A stretch of 64,000 nt of DNA from JAGOMX01 sp041738135 (GTDB lineage Bacteria; Pseudomonadota; Alphaproteobacteria; JAGOMX01): positions 1 through 64,000 of the forward strand of contig JBGSQK010000053.1 in assembly GCA_041738135.1 (NCBI GenBank), written 5' to 3'. The position numbers and the translations under genes are program-made. Positions 1-8,141 of the stretch are shown here, one piece after another; positions within the stretch are counted from its first letter, which is position 1; the number at the start of each line of letters is the position of its first letter. The notes beneath the pieces were generated by a model. It searched no databases. It was not told where the DNA came from and saw only the letters and a program-made list of their open reading frames with translations.

Positions 1-249
1 AGCACCAAAATTATCTCCACGGACTTTTAGAAACTTTAAGTTTTCCTTCAGACGACTATTTCCTGAGATTATTGTCGTTTCTGTCTCCAGGATATCAAGT
101 TTTGTGAGTGGGACCATTTTTGAAAATACGCTAGAAGCATACTGATCTAAGTTGTCGTCAAATGTTTGCTCAGCATCCGATGCTATAGACTGGTTAGCAA
201 TAAAAGACACCATTATCGTTGGTAATAAACCGTAATGTAATTTACTCAT
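1..249 (-). CDS. Exported protein, 3' part outside the window
   Basis: The first 83 codons are visible, with the rest running off the left edge. The N-terminus is a signal peptide (MSKLHYGLLPTIMVSFIANQ, cleavage expected after SIASD), followed by a leucine-rich mature stretch. The start is an ATG at 249 preceded by AGGAGAG at good spacing. A perfect CCGTA-N4-TACGG palindrome lies 67 bases upstream (317-330), with a TATATA -10 candidate 24 bases beyond it, so the gene looks like a member of the LuxR-box regulon in this window. No family could be assigned from the visible part. That it is exported is a prediction from the signal peptide. Confidence 0.7.
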   Translation of the reverse strand, partial: MSKLHYGLLPTIMVSFIANQSIASDAEQTFDDNLDQYASSVFSKMVPLTKLDILETETTIISGNSRLKENLKFLKVRGDNFGA

Positions 250-316
250 AATACTCTCCTCATAAAGTTAGGCTTCGTTGCTATTGTATATAAAGGAATA
301 CGCTAAGAAAATCTAT

Positions 317-330
317 CCGTATAAATACGG
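317..330 (-). promoter_or_regulatory. LuxR-box-like palindrome, promoter of the exported protein at 1-249
   Basis: CCGTATAAATACGG, a perfect 5-4-5 inverted repeat. Read on the minus strand, a TATATA -10 candidate follows after 24 bases, and the ATG at 249 after 67. The same motif and spacing recur at other promoters in this window. Confidence 0.65.
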
Positions 331-406
331 TAGTGTTGTAAAATTTCAAACGGTTAGAACAAGAAAAGTGGGTACAGAAGTGTTAAGCAAGTTAGGGCGG
401 AGCTTC

Positions 407-1231
407 TTACAGCAACCCCTCACCCTTGCAGACTGCGAGGACTTGGCTGATGTTTCTCAGTCCTGATTTGACTTTTATATTGCCTAAATAAGTTTCGACG
501 GTACGATAAGAAATACCCATAAGTCGAGCTATCTCTTTCGCTGAAAACCCTTGATTTTTATGTCTCAAGCAATCTAATTCGCGTGTGGACAACGTGAAAC
601 TCTCGCTTCCATGACGAAGGAAATATTTATTGAGGGCAATTTGCCTTAGAAACTCTGCTAAGTGCTCGCTATTACAGATATTTTCCGCCAACTCAGGTTC
701 AGCTGTGATGGGTTTCAATAAGATTTTTGATTTATCAGATGTATCAATTAGATCTGAGGCAGTACTTCTAAAATAGTGAAAGAAAAGTTTAATAGCTTCC
801 TGATTATTCAAAATAAAGTTAGGAAGTGCATGATCTTCCAGTGTTCCACCTAAAGCCCAACCTTCAATGTGATCGCCTCTATGAAGATAGAAGGAAGCCC
901 CATTCCACATATTAACGTCACGGCGTAGTTGGGTTAGATCTGTATTATCCGCATTCCATAAGTAGCACTTAGGCTGGTTTGAGTCCGGGTTTGTCCCTTG
1001 ATCTGCAAGGCGATTCAAGGTTGCGGGTTTTTTATATATCCCCAACTTAAACCACATATCTGTATATTCAGTATGATTACCGATTCGGAAAGTTTCGTTG
1101 TCTTTTGTGTACTTAACATATGCAAAATTCGAGATCCCAAGCAGCTTCAGCGGTTCCAAAATTTCAGTTAGTTTTGGCTGAACGGCCCTGTTAAACTCAA
1201 GCAACGATTTGGCCTTATCAAAACTTGCCAT
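407..1231 (-). CDS. LuxR-family transcriptional regulator (subfamily A, copy 1)
   Basis: A 274-residue regulator. The N-terminal ~190 residues resemble a ligand-binding domain of the autoinducer-binding type but lack an obvious WxxxY...DP signature. The C-terminal ~65 residues are a LuxR/GerE helix-turn-helix (LSTRELDCLRHKNQG, then SAKEIARLMGISYRTVETYL). It is a clear paralogue of the preceding gene; the two N-termini align (MASFDKAKSLL against VIDFNKAKALL). Its ATG shares one base with the stop codon of that gene (TAATG), so translation is probably coupled. No luxI-type synthase is present, so it would be a LuxR solo. The ligand is unknown. Confidence 0.88.
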   Translation of the reverse strand: MASFDKAKSLLEFNRAVQPKLTEILEPLKLLGISNFAYVKYTKDNETFRIGNHTEYTDMWFKLGIYKKPATLNRLADQGTNPDSNQPKCYLWNADNTDLTQLRRDVNMWNGASFYLHRGDHIEGWALGGTLEDHALPNFILNNQEAIKLFFHYFRSTASDLIDTSDKSKILLKPITAEPELAENICNSEHLAEFLRQIALNKYFLRHGSESFTLSTRELDCLRHKNQGFSAKEIARLMGISYRTVETYLGNIKVKSGLRNISQVLAVCKGEGLL

Positions 1232-2043
1232 TACAGTATACCCTCACCTCGGCAGATAGACAGAAGCTGGCTAAGATTGTCCATGCCCGATTTGATTTTG
1301 ATATTGTTTAAATAACTTTCAACAGTTCGGTAGGATACGTTGAGTTTGCGCGCACTTTCTTTGGCTGTAAGCCCTTGATTCCTCAGCAACAAACATTCCA
1401 TTTCGCGGATTGTTAAGTAAAATTCATTGTTGCCTTTGGAAATCAAATACTTATTTGAAGAGATAAGCTTCATAAATTCGTCGACTGCTTTAAGGTCAGA
1501 ATCGAATGCAGGCGTGATTTTATTTGTGAACTCAATGTCAATTGTTGCCGAGTTATCTATAAGATCCTTCGCAGAAGTCCTGAAATAGGCCATAAATCTT
1601 TGCAATACATCCATATTATTAATAATAAAATTGGGAAGTCTTGTATCCTGCGGCGTGCCACCAAAAGACCATGCTTCTATATAGTCTTTATTCGTATAAT
1701 AGATATTTGCTCCATTCCACATATCTACGCTTATTCGAAGCTGACTCAATGCCAAATCTGCGGTATTCCATATAAATATTCTTGTCTGTTCTTCCATCTC
1801 GAAAGTTTTTGGATTGAACAATCCTCTACAGTTCTGAGGATGATCAAAAAGTTCCAATTTAAAATAAAGATCCGTATAGGGAGCATAGGTGCCCATACGC
1901 AAAAGCTTTTTGTCTTTGGTTATCTTGGCATAACTAAAATTAGAAAAACCTAACAACTTTAATGGCGCGCAGATTTCTTCTAATCTAGACTGAACTGATC
2001 TATCATAGTCCAACAGCGCTTTTGCTTTATTAAAATCAATCAC
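1231..2043 (-). CDS. LuxR-family transcriptional regulator (subfamily A, copy 2)
   Basis: About 270 residues, with an N-terminal ligand-binding-like domain and a C-terminal LuxR helix-turn-helix (LTIREMECLLLRNQG, TAKESARKLNVSYRTVESYL). The frame opens at an ATG at 2058, but GTG at 2043 fits better: it aligns with the paralogue's first methionine and has AGGG eight bases upstream. It is first in a two-gene operon with the copy ending at 407. A CCGTA-N4-TACGG palindrome at 2338-2351 lies ~295 bases upstream, with TATACA 25 bases after it. This suggests a long leader and LuxR-box control, possibly autoregulation. Regulation is inferred from sequence only. Confidence 0.87.
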   Translation of the reverse strand: MIDFNKAKALLDYDRSVQSRLEEICAPLKLLGFSNFSYAKITKDKKLLRMGTYAPYTDLYFKLELFDHPQNCRGLFNPKTFEMEEQTRIFIWNTADLALSQLRISVDMWNGANIYYTNKDYIEAWSFGGTPQDTRLPNFIINNMDVLQRFMAYFRTSAKDLIDNSATIDIEFTNKITPAFDSDLKAVDEFMKLISSNKYLISKGNNEFYLTIREMECLLLRNQGLTAKESARKLNVSYRTVESYLNNIKIKSGMDNLSQLLSICRGEGIL

Positions 2044-2337
2044 TCTTATAACCCTCATAAAAAAATGGTTCTATTAGACAAGTAATAACTTTCTTAGGAA
2101 AAGCAAGAGGTTTTCGAACAAAGAATGCAACAAGCCTCTTTATCCTTGCCACCATCCACCGAATTATCGCTTTGAAACGCCCTTAGAATACCGAGGCTTT
2201 AAGCCAAAACAGAGGCAAGGGTAGGGCCCACCCATACCTTATCATCACAATTTCCATACATCAGGCATATAAACGGTTTTAAGAAAAATCTTTGATGTTA
2301 ACCTTGTGTATATGTCTTTTTTAATAAACTTGTCTAT

Positions 2338-2351
2338 CCGTATAAGTACGG
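2338..2351 (-). promoter_or_regulatory. LuxR-box-like palindrome upstream of the luxR pair
   Basis: CCGTATAAGTACGG. On the minus strand a TATACA -10 candidate begins 25 bases after the palindrome, predicting transcription toward the luxR pair with a leader of ~260 bases. The 2044-2337 interval otherwise holds nothing I recognise. The site also lies just past the 3' end of the NUDIX gene. Confidence 0.6.
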
Positions 2352-2359
2352 TAAATCAC

Positions 2360-2827
2360 CTAAACCATCTTGCTCTGGAAAGTATCATCCAGATCTGAGT
2401 TCAGCCATAGCGGGATTAGTTCGACAAGTGTTTCTGGGCGCATGTCTATTTGACTTAACTGATCCATGGGAATCCACACTATCTCTATGTGGGTTTCAAC
2501 CTGAATCAAAGGCTGTCCTGGTCCTGGCAAATCCTCGCTTGTGGCTTCAAATATAAGATTATACTCATGAGTGTGGCATTTGGCATGGACCATTTTTTCG
2601 GGATCGAAGGAATACTCCAGACAACCTAAAAATCGAGAAACATGGAACTGTATTCCAGTTTCTTCCAGCAGTTCCCGCTGTAGCGTAACCCGCGCACCTT
2701 CCCAGTGCTCCACATGACCACCCGGTAAGAAGTAAAAATTGGTTTCTTGACCCGTTGTTTTGCAAAGAAGAATGGACCCATCCTTGATAATAACCGCCCT
2801 TGCTTGGACATGTATTTCATGTTTCAT
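2360..2827 (-). CDS. NUDIX hydrolase
   Basis: 155 residues. It carries a complete Nudix box (Gx5Ex7REUxEExGU): GHVEHWE, then GARVTLQ, then RELLEETGI, at about residues 37-59. Such enzymes hydrolyse nucleoside diphosphates linked to another moiety, using Mg2+ bound by the box glutamates; the substrate cannot be read from sequence. The start is ATG at 2827 with GTGAG eight bases upstream. It is one of two unrelated-looking NUDIX genes in the window (the other is at 25,273). It reads in the same direction as the luxR pair but is separated from it by ~300 bases with its own promoter signal. Confidence 0.88.
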   Translation of the reverse strand: MKHEIHVQARAVIIKDGSILLCKTTGQETNFYFLPGGHVEHWEGARVTLQRELLEETGIQFHVSRFLGCLEYSFDPEKMVHAKCHTHEYNLIFEATSEDLPGPGQPLIQVETHIEIVWIPMDQLSQIDMRPETLVELIPLWLNSDLDDTFQSKMV

Positions 2828-2871
2828 GGTATAAACTCACGCTGGCTTTTAAGGTTGTATTTTAATAAGTT

Positions 2872-3882
2872 CTAAGCGTCAGTCCACTCACTAGGCCTTA
2901 CATTAAACTCCCACTCCGCCTGCTTCATAGCTCCCTCTATACTCTCATGATAGGTATCGGTTAGCTCATTTTTATTGGCATCTAAATATATAAGGTAGAA
3001 GCCTTCCACATCAGGGTAGGAAACAATAAGCAGCCCAAGAAATGTATGGATCTTCTTGCCTCCAACTGTATGCGTGGTTTTGGGTTCCTTACCTAGGTGA
3101 AATTCACGGAATAGTTGTTTATGAATCTGATATTCGTTAACATTCTGCTTCACCAGATTAAGCCCTTTCATCTTCTCAAGACTTTCTCGGGCTTTGTCGT
3201 GCCCCTGCTCAGCAGCTTTTCCATACCATTTGGCCGCTTGCTGGTAGTCCATTTCCACACCATCGCCACATTCATAAGCCACACCCATGTTATATTGAGC
3301 GTTTATTTGACCTTGCTCAGCAGCCCGTGTGAACCACTCAATAGCCTTGTCGGCATCAGGATCTACACCATATCCGGCTCCAAACATGATCCCTAGGTTA
3401 AGCTGTGCCTCAGGATAACCTTGCTCAGCCGCCATAGTGAACCAATAAAAGCTCTGTTCGAAATCCTGTTCTACGCCATCACCATTAAGATAGTTCTGTC
3501 CGAGGTTAAACTGGGCCTCAACCAACCCTTGATTGGCTGCCTTGGTATACCACTTCATGGCTGCCGCAGAATCTTTTTCTACTCCGATTCCATTCTCATA
3601 TACATGTGCAAGATTGTGCTGCGCTTCTTTCAGCCCTAAGTCAGCGGCCTGTGCAAAAAATTCGAAGGCTTTCTTGTGGTCTTGCATTACGCCAGAACCT
3701 TTGGAATAGTTTATTCCGAGAGAAAATAGAGCACCGGCATCATTGTTTGCAGTCATTGGTTTAAGCTCCTCTTCATTAAAATTAGACAAGATCTGCTCCT
3801 TGAAATGGACAATAGAAATAATAGCCATTAAAATCAGAAGCAAAAAGAATGAAATTAACCTCATTAACTTAACCTGTTTCAT
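2872..3882 (-). CDS. Sel1-repeat protein with N-terminal membrane anchor or signal
   Basis: About 336 residues. A hydrophobic segment (MRLISFFLLLILMAIISI) at the N-terminus anchors or exports it. Five consecutive Sel1 repeats of ~36 residues follow (e.g. AQFNLGQNYLNGDGVEQD), then ~95 residues with no repeats that end in a conserved-looking acidic segment (YLIYLDANKNELTDTYHES). Sel1 repeats are alpha/alpha solenoids used in protein-protein contacts, often in host-interaction proteins. I prefer the start at 3882 over 3897: the upstream small ORF ends GGA-TAA-T-ATG, giving a Shine-Dalgarno and coupling at this ATG. It is last in an operon with the lipoprotein at 4,051. Confidence 0.85.
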   Translation of the reverse strand: MKQVKLMRLISFFLLLILMAIISIVHFKEQILSNFNEEELKPMTANNDAGALFSLGINYSKGSGVMQDHKKAFEFFAQAADLGLKEAQHNLAHVYENGIGVEKDSAAAMKWYTKAANQGLVEAQFNLGQNYLNGDGVEQDFEQSFYWFTMAAEQGYPEAQLNLGIMFGAGYGVDPDADKAIEWFTRAAEQGQINAQYNMGVAYECGDGVEMDYQQAAKWYGKAAEQGHDKARESLEKMKGLNLVKQNVNEYQIHKQLFREFHLGKEPKTTHTVGGKKIHTFLGLLIVSYPDVEGFYLIYLDANKNELTDTYHESIEGAMKQAEWEFNVRPSEWTDA

Positions 3883-3883
3883 A

Positions 3884-4078
3884 TTATCCATTTTCATTTA
3901 ATTCATCATTTATATGACAGACATCTTCTTTCGAAGTTAGCTTTTCAATTAGATCTTGGCTTCTTTGTGTCAAAATACTATCGCTTTCTGCAACCACTTT
4001 AAAGCCTCCGTCATCAGCAGATAAGCTTTTCTGCCAGTTCAAAATTGGAATCAGGTTGCTAAGGTGCTCTGACAGCAT
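3884..4078 (-). CDS. Small coupled ORF between lipoprotein and Sel1 genes
   Basis: 64 codons, overlapping the last 28 bases of the lipoprotein gene and ending one base before the preferred Sel1 start (GGATAATATG). The tight overlap on both sides argues for real translation, either as a separate small protein or as the displaced C-terminus of the lipoprotein after a frameshift. The peptide is acidic and hydrophilic, and I recognise no domain. Its own ribosome-binding site is weak, consistent with coupling. Confidence 0.45.
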   Translation of the reverse strand: MLSEHLSNLIPILNWQKSLSADDGGFKVVAESDSILTQRSQDLIEKLTSKEDVCHINDELNENG

Positions 4079-4641
4079 TTCTCAAGGAACGTCCTGATTA
4101 GATTTTTTATGGGTTCACTAATCTTTCCAGTGAGGGGATTTTCTCCTGCTTCCACAGCATACTCCACCTGAGGAGAGTTAATAATATCAATTAGCTGCTC
4201 TTTAGTTAAATAAAATATTATACTTGAGCTCTTATTTGGCATCGGAAGGATAAGGCCTTGAGCGACATATAATGGCTGAGTCCCATAGGTAGTTCCCGGA
4301 ATTTCTCCTTGAAAAACAATTTCTTCACTTTTTTGATTTGGGCCGGATAGCTTAAATCTCACTTTAGAATTTGCCGAAAATGAATCGTAACTAGTAAGTC
4401 CGATATTGCTTCCCGAAGTCAGGATGGCTTTAATTTTTTGGTCCGCACGTTTTTCAAGAGTAAGATGAGTCTGCCTTGAGGACGTCATACCGAACTCATT
4501 TCTGATGAGATAGTTATTAAGCTTACAGACCTTTGATTTGGTAAGCTCATCATATTCTTCTATGACCCACGGTGTTGGCTTACAGCCAGATAAAACCAAA
4601 GATAAACACATTAAACCCAAATGGGTGAATTTATTAAACAT
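4051..4641 (-). CDS. Putative lipoprotein of unknown function
   Basis: 196 residues from the preferred ATG at 4641, which has GGAG eight bases upstream; the open frame extends to 4704 but that extension lacks a signal. The N-terminus is a lipoprotein signal peptide with a good lipobox (LVLSGC), so Cys20 should be acylated. The mature part has no domain I recognise. A CCGTA-N4-TACGG palindrome at 4,813-4,826 with TAGTAT 24 bases beyond it on this strand makes this gene, with the small ORF and Sel1 protein downstream, a likely LuxR-box operon. Confidence 0.75.
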   Translation of the reverse strand: MFNKFTHLGLMCLSLVLSGCKPTPWVIEEYDELTKSKVCKLNNYLIRNEFGMTSSRQTHLTLEKRADQKIKAILTSGSNIGLTSYDSFSANSKVRFKLSGPNQKSEEIVFQGEIPGTTYGTQPLYVAQGLILPMPNKSSSIIFYLTKEQLIDIINSPQVEYAVEAGENPLTGKISEPIKNLIRTFLEKCCQSTLAT

Positions 4642-4812
4642 CTCGTTTACTCCAATATTAAAGCAATTCCAATATTGCTTAAGCATACACATTAAACCAT
4701 ACATATCTCTATAAAGCTGAATGACATAAAAATTCAGGGTTCATAGAAAGTCCGTTGAATATCAATTCAATATTAGCAAACCATACTATGTGTCAAGGAC
4801 AATCGGCTTATA

Positions 4813-4826
4813 CCGTATTTATACGG
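4813..4826. promoter_or_regulatory. LuxR-box-like palindrome in a divergent promoter region
   Basis: CCGTATTTATACGG. It lies between the minus-strand lipoprotein operon (ATG 171 bases away) and the plus-strand PLP enzyme (ATG 154 bases away). On the minus strand TAGTAT follows after 24 bases, which matches the geometry at other sites. On the plus strand the best -10 (TATAAT, 4857) is 30 bases away, so the minus-strand operon is the better target. Confidence 0.6.
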
Positions 4827-4980
4827 GTGGACAGAGTGTAATTTATTCTGTAATTGTATAATTTAAGACGAAATCCGCTTTATTGTTTGAATTTCTGATT
4901 TACTGGAATGGTTTTAAGATGATAATTAAATTACACAGAGAACATAAGTTGTTGTTAATTCAGGATCAAGGAAAATCACA

Positions 4981-6141
4981 ATGAATTCATTAGCCCTAAA
5001 CCAATTATCACTCATTGAAGCCGGAAATGAGGGGATTTACCCACTATGCCCTGTTTTATACGGTGGATGCCCATATACGAGTAACGATGCAGCTCAATAT
5101 CCGGTGGAAATTGGTTATGACTACGGCCTGGTTGATAGGTCAATATTTACCAATGACTCCACATCCATACTTCATTGGAGTCCGATGCTGCCTCCTTTAA
5201 ATAAAGCTCTTACTTTAGGCGAAGGGCAAACGCCCCTTATAAAGTCGTCACGGTTGGACAAAGAAGTCTCTAGAGGGCATGACGTTTATCTTAAGTTGGA
5301 GAGCAGCAATCCAACCTGGAGTCACAAAGATCGTTACAATTTGTGCGCAGTCAGCACAGCTTTGGCAGTTGGGGCCAAAGGTATTGTGGTTGCATCCTCA
5401 GGCAATCATGGTGCATCGGCTGCAGCTTTTGCTGCTAAAGCTGGCTTGCCTTGCACGGTTATTGTTTCAGAAGATTGCCCTGAGCATATATTAAGATTCA
5501 TCTCAGCCTATGGGCCAGAAATAGTCAAAGTACCTTTCGATGCCAGATGGTCCACGCTGCGACAATACGTTCAAGAAAGAGGCTATCATCCCGTCAGCAA
5601 TTACACTGACACACCCACAGGTCATCCTTTTGGTGTAGAAGGCTATAAAACTATAGCCTATGAATTATTCCAGCAACTAGACCACTCAGCCCCTGGAGCC
5701 GTCATGGTTCCCACGGGATATGGGGAACTGTTATTTGGCATCTGGAAAGGGTTTAATGAGCTACATAAACTGGGTCTCATAGATGATCTACCTGTAATGG
5801 TTTCATGCGAGCCTGAACAAGGAGGGCCGCTCAATCAAGCATACAACTCTTCTAACTTCCCCATAAACATCGATGCTTTCTCAACTAGAGCCTATGCCAT
5901 AGCATGCAGAAAAACAGGTTATCGCGGACTTCACGTTTTACAAAATTCACCCTCCCAATCATTGCTAGTGTCAGACCAAGAGATGGAGAATGCTCAACGT
6001 CTTTTAGGGTCTGAAGGTATTTGGTGTGAACTATCTTCAGCTTCAGCTGTCGCCGCCATAGAAAAACTGGACTTCAGTCTTATTAAACCTGGCAAGCCGA
6101 TTGTCAGTATTATAACTTCCTCAGGTTTTAAGGATGTCTGA
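4981..6141 (+). CDS. PLP-dependent threonine synthase-like enzyme
   Basis: 386 residues of the fold II PLP-dependent family (threonine synthase/threonine dehydratase/cysteine synthase). The Schiff-base lysine is in WSHKDRYN (about residue 116), and the phosphate-binding region is ASSGNHGASAAAF. The N-terminus has a CPVLYGGCP segment resembling the short cysteine motif of some threonine synthases. Substrate is not decided by sequence; a stand-alone beta-replacement or elimination enzyme is equally possible. AAGGA precedes the ATG. No amino-acid biosynthesis genes adjoin it; its neighbours are regulators and Sel1 proteins, so a housekeeping role is not supported by context. Confidence 0.82.
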   Translation: MNSLALNQLSLIEAGNEGIYPLCPVLYGGCPYTSNDAAQYPVEIGYDYGLVDRSIFTNDSTSILHWSPMLPPLNKALTLGEGQTPLIKSSRLDKEVSRGHDVYLKLESSNPTWSHKDRYNLCAVSTALAVGAKGIVVASSGNHGASAAAFAAKAGLPCTVIVSEDCPEHILRFISAYGPEIVKVPFDARWSTLRQYVQERGYHPVSNYTDTPTGHPFGVEGYKTIAYELFQQLDHSAPGAVMVPTGYGELLFGIWKGFNELHKLGLIDDLPVMVSCEPEQGGPLNQAYNSSNFPINIDAFSTRAYAIACRKTGYRGLHVLQNSPSQSLLVSDQEMENAQRLLGSEGIWCELSSASAVAAIEKLDFSLIKPGKPIVSIITSSGFKDV

Positions 6142-6241
6142 ATCGTTTACAAATATTTACTGCTAAGCCGTTACAGAAATGGTGCTAAGTAAGATTTAGG
6201 GTTTTCGGAGGTGAATTCTTATAGTTTCTAGATAACCACTA

Positions 6242-6255
6242 CCGTATTTATACGG
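6242..6255 (+). promoter_or_regulatory. LuxR-box-like palindrome, promoter of the Sel1 gene at 6,345
   Basis: CCGTATTTATACGG, identical to the site at 4,813. It is 89 bases before the Sel1 ATG. The -10 here is weak (TAATTC after 24 bases), as would be expected of an activator-dependent promoter. Confidence 0.6.
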
Positions 6256-6344
6256 ATTGTACATTACTGAATTATCTGCTAATTCTGTGCTGAGGATCAT
6301 TTACTAAGCATCTGGTTCATCGCTAATTTTAAATGGAGAATATA

Positions 6345-7946
6345 ATGTTTTATAAATCAGTTACTATTGGATTAAGTTTAGGATTCATCTCTTGTGGATA
6401 CTCTATTGCGTCAGATCCTTTCAAGGATATCCATGTTTTAGATTCTGATGAAATCACATCATGGAAAACAGTCATTGCACAACAAAAAGCTCAAGTGGCT
6501 GCTTCGAAGCTCGCTCGTTTAGAAGCCGAAGAGAATCACGATTTAGTGAGGCAAGCCAAGACTGGAGAGGTTGAGGCGCAGTATTCCTTGGCCATTAAAT
6601 ACTCCAGCGGAGGTGAATTTCACCAGGATTTAGAAAAAGCTTTTCGATGGATGCTCAGTGCTGCAGAAAGTGGACATCTAGAGGCGCAAGATATGGTCGC
6701 AAGAATGTATATAGATGGTTGCGGCATCAAGAAGAATCCTGCTGAAGCTTTTAGGTGGTTTAAAGAAGCAGCGGGCCGAGGCTGTGTTAGGTCACAGGCT
6801 AATCTCGGGGGTTTTTTCCTCAATGGCTTGCCTAATGGCAACCCTGATTTCAATGAGGCACTTAAATGGTTTCGCTTGGCTGATGAAAATGGGCACCCCA
6901 TGGCACCTTTTGGAATTGGCTGTATGTACGAGCAAGGTAGAGGTGTGTCTCAGGACCCACAAGAAGCATTTAAATGCTACCTAAGGTCTGCTGAACGAGC
7001 ATATAGTCCAGCAGAAAATGCTGTTGCATTAAAATATTATACCGGGCAAGGTATCGAGCAGAGCTATGAGAAGGCCCTTCCATGGTTACATAAAGCCGGA
7101 GAAGCTGGGGAAGTAGAATCTATGCTACTTTTAGGGAATTCATATTATTTTGGCAGAGGTGTAAACACAGATCATCAAAAAGCTGCCAATTGGTGGGCCA
7201 GAGCCGCCAAGAATAAAAACCCTGAGGCTCAGATATTGCTTGGTAAGCTGCATCTTCTGGGACACGGCGTGAAAAAGGATCCATCCGTAGCGAAGTATTG
7301 GCTCTCCTTTGCAGAGAGCCTTGGTAATCCCGAAGCGGCTACGCTTCTTGCGCTTGCTGATAAAGCTGAGAGTGAAGAGTTGAGGCTGAAATTTGCGATA
7401 ATGTCGAGCGGTAAGCATAAAGCTGAAGAGGGTGACGTTGAAGCACAATATAGTTATGGCTTGAAATGTCTTCACGGTAAAGGAGTCAAGAAGAATTTTA
7501 CCGAAGCCCGAATTTGGCTTATTAAGGCAGCTGAAAACGGTCATGCTAAAGCGCAGCTAGAAGTTGGCAAACTGTTCTCCAAAGGGATAGATCTTACAGA
7601 ACCGGATTATAAAAACGCATTGTACTGGTATAAAAAAGCGGCGCAAAATGGCAATGCAGAAGCGCACTCTGGAGTCGGATTGATTTATTATCAGGGATTA
7701 GGCGTTGATATAGATTTTGATGAAGCATTTAGGTGGAATAAAATCGGCGCTGAGCTTGGTGATATGTATTCCCAATTCTTACTAGGAAAAATGTATCTAA
7801 ATGGCCAGGGGACCTCAGTTGATCTCGAGCAGACAATTGTATGGTGGCAGAAGGCGGCTGATCAAAATTATCCGGGATTAGTTCTTGCCCGTACTCGTAT
7901 GAAGGAATTCGTAGTGGCTTTCAAGGAAGGTAAACGCTACATATAA
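6345..7946 (+). CDS. Exported Sel1-repeat protein
   Basis: 533 residues. It has a signal peptide (MFYKSVTIGLSLGFISCGYS, ending ...SIAS) followed by about eleven Sel1 repeats of ~36 residues filling most of the protein (for example AQYSLAIKYSSGG, APFGIGCMYEQGRGVSQD, AEAHSGVGLIYYQGLGVDID). The middle (about residues 330-365) is irregular and may be a degenerate repeat. The start at 6345 is preferred over 6333 because GGAG lies six bases before it and the signal peptide begins there. Sel1 solenoids mediate protein contacts; export plus a LuxR-box promoter suggest a host- or envelope-interaction role, which is inference. Confidence 0.88.
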   Translation: MFYKSVTIGLSLGFISCGYSIASDPFKDIHVLDSDEITSWKTVIAQQKAQVAASKLARLEAEENHDLVRQAKTGEVEAQYSLAIKYSSGGEFHQDLEKAFRWMLSAAESGHLEAQDMVARMYIDGCGIKKNPAEAFRWFKEAAGRGCVRSQANLGGFFLNGLPNGNPDFNEALKWFRLADENGHPMAPFGIGCMYEQGRGVSQDPQEAFKCYLRSAERAYSPAENAVALKYYTGQGIEQSYEKALPWLHKAGEAGEVESMLLLGNSYYFGRGVNTDHQKAANWWARAAKNKNPEAQILLGKLHLLGHGVKKDPSVAKYWLSFAESLGNPEAATLLALADKAESEELRLKFAIMSSGKHKAEEGDVEAQYSYGLKCLHGKGVKKNFTEARIWLIKAAENGHAKAQLEVGKLFSKGIDLTEPDYKNALYWYKKAAQNGNAEAHSGVGLIYYQGLGVDIDFDEAFRWNKIGAELGDMYSQFLLGKMYLNGQGTSVDLEQTIVWWQKAADQNYPGLVLARTRMKEFVVAFKEGKRYI

Positions 7947-7979
7947 GATGCGAATTTCTTTTAGTTATTAGACTTTTGG

Positions 7980-8002
7980 GCTTGGCATGTTCTATGCCAA
8001 GC
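7980..8002. other. Hairpin after the Sel1 gene
   Basis: GCTTGGCAT, loop GTTCT, ATGCCAAGC: a perfect 9-base-pair stem 34 bases past the Sel1 stop. No T-run follows, so it is not a standard intrinsic terminator. It may still mark the boundary between the Sel1 gene and traD. Confidence 0.4.
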
Positions 8003-8141
8003 TCAATGTAAATGGGGTTTAAACTCAAAAAAGGCATTTTTCTCAAGCAATCCCCCAGCAACAATGATATAATCTAGCCAATGCCCCGGGTGACGGCACC
8101 TCATCCCTGGTTAAGAATAACCCAAAACAAAGGTGCCAAAC

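Noticed and set aside
7140..7544. 134-codon open frame antisense to the Sel1 gene
   Set aside because: Repeats in the Sel1 gene keep the opposite frame open; there is no start signal or recognisable protein.
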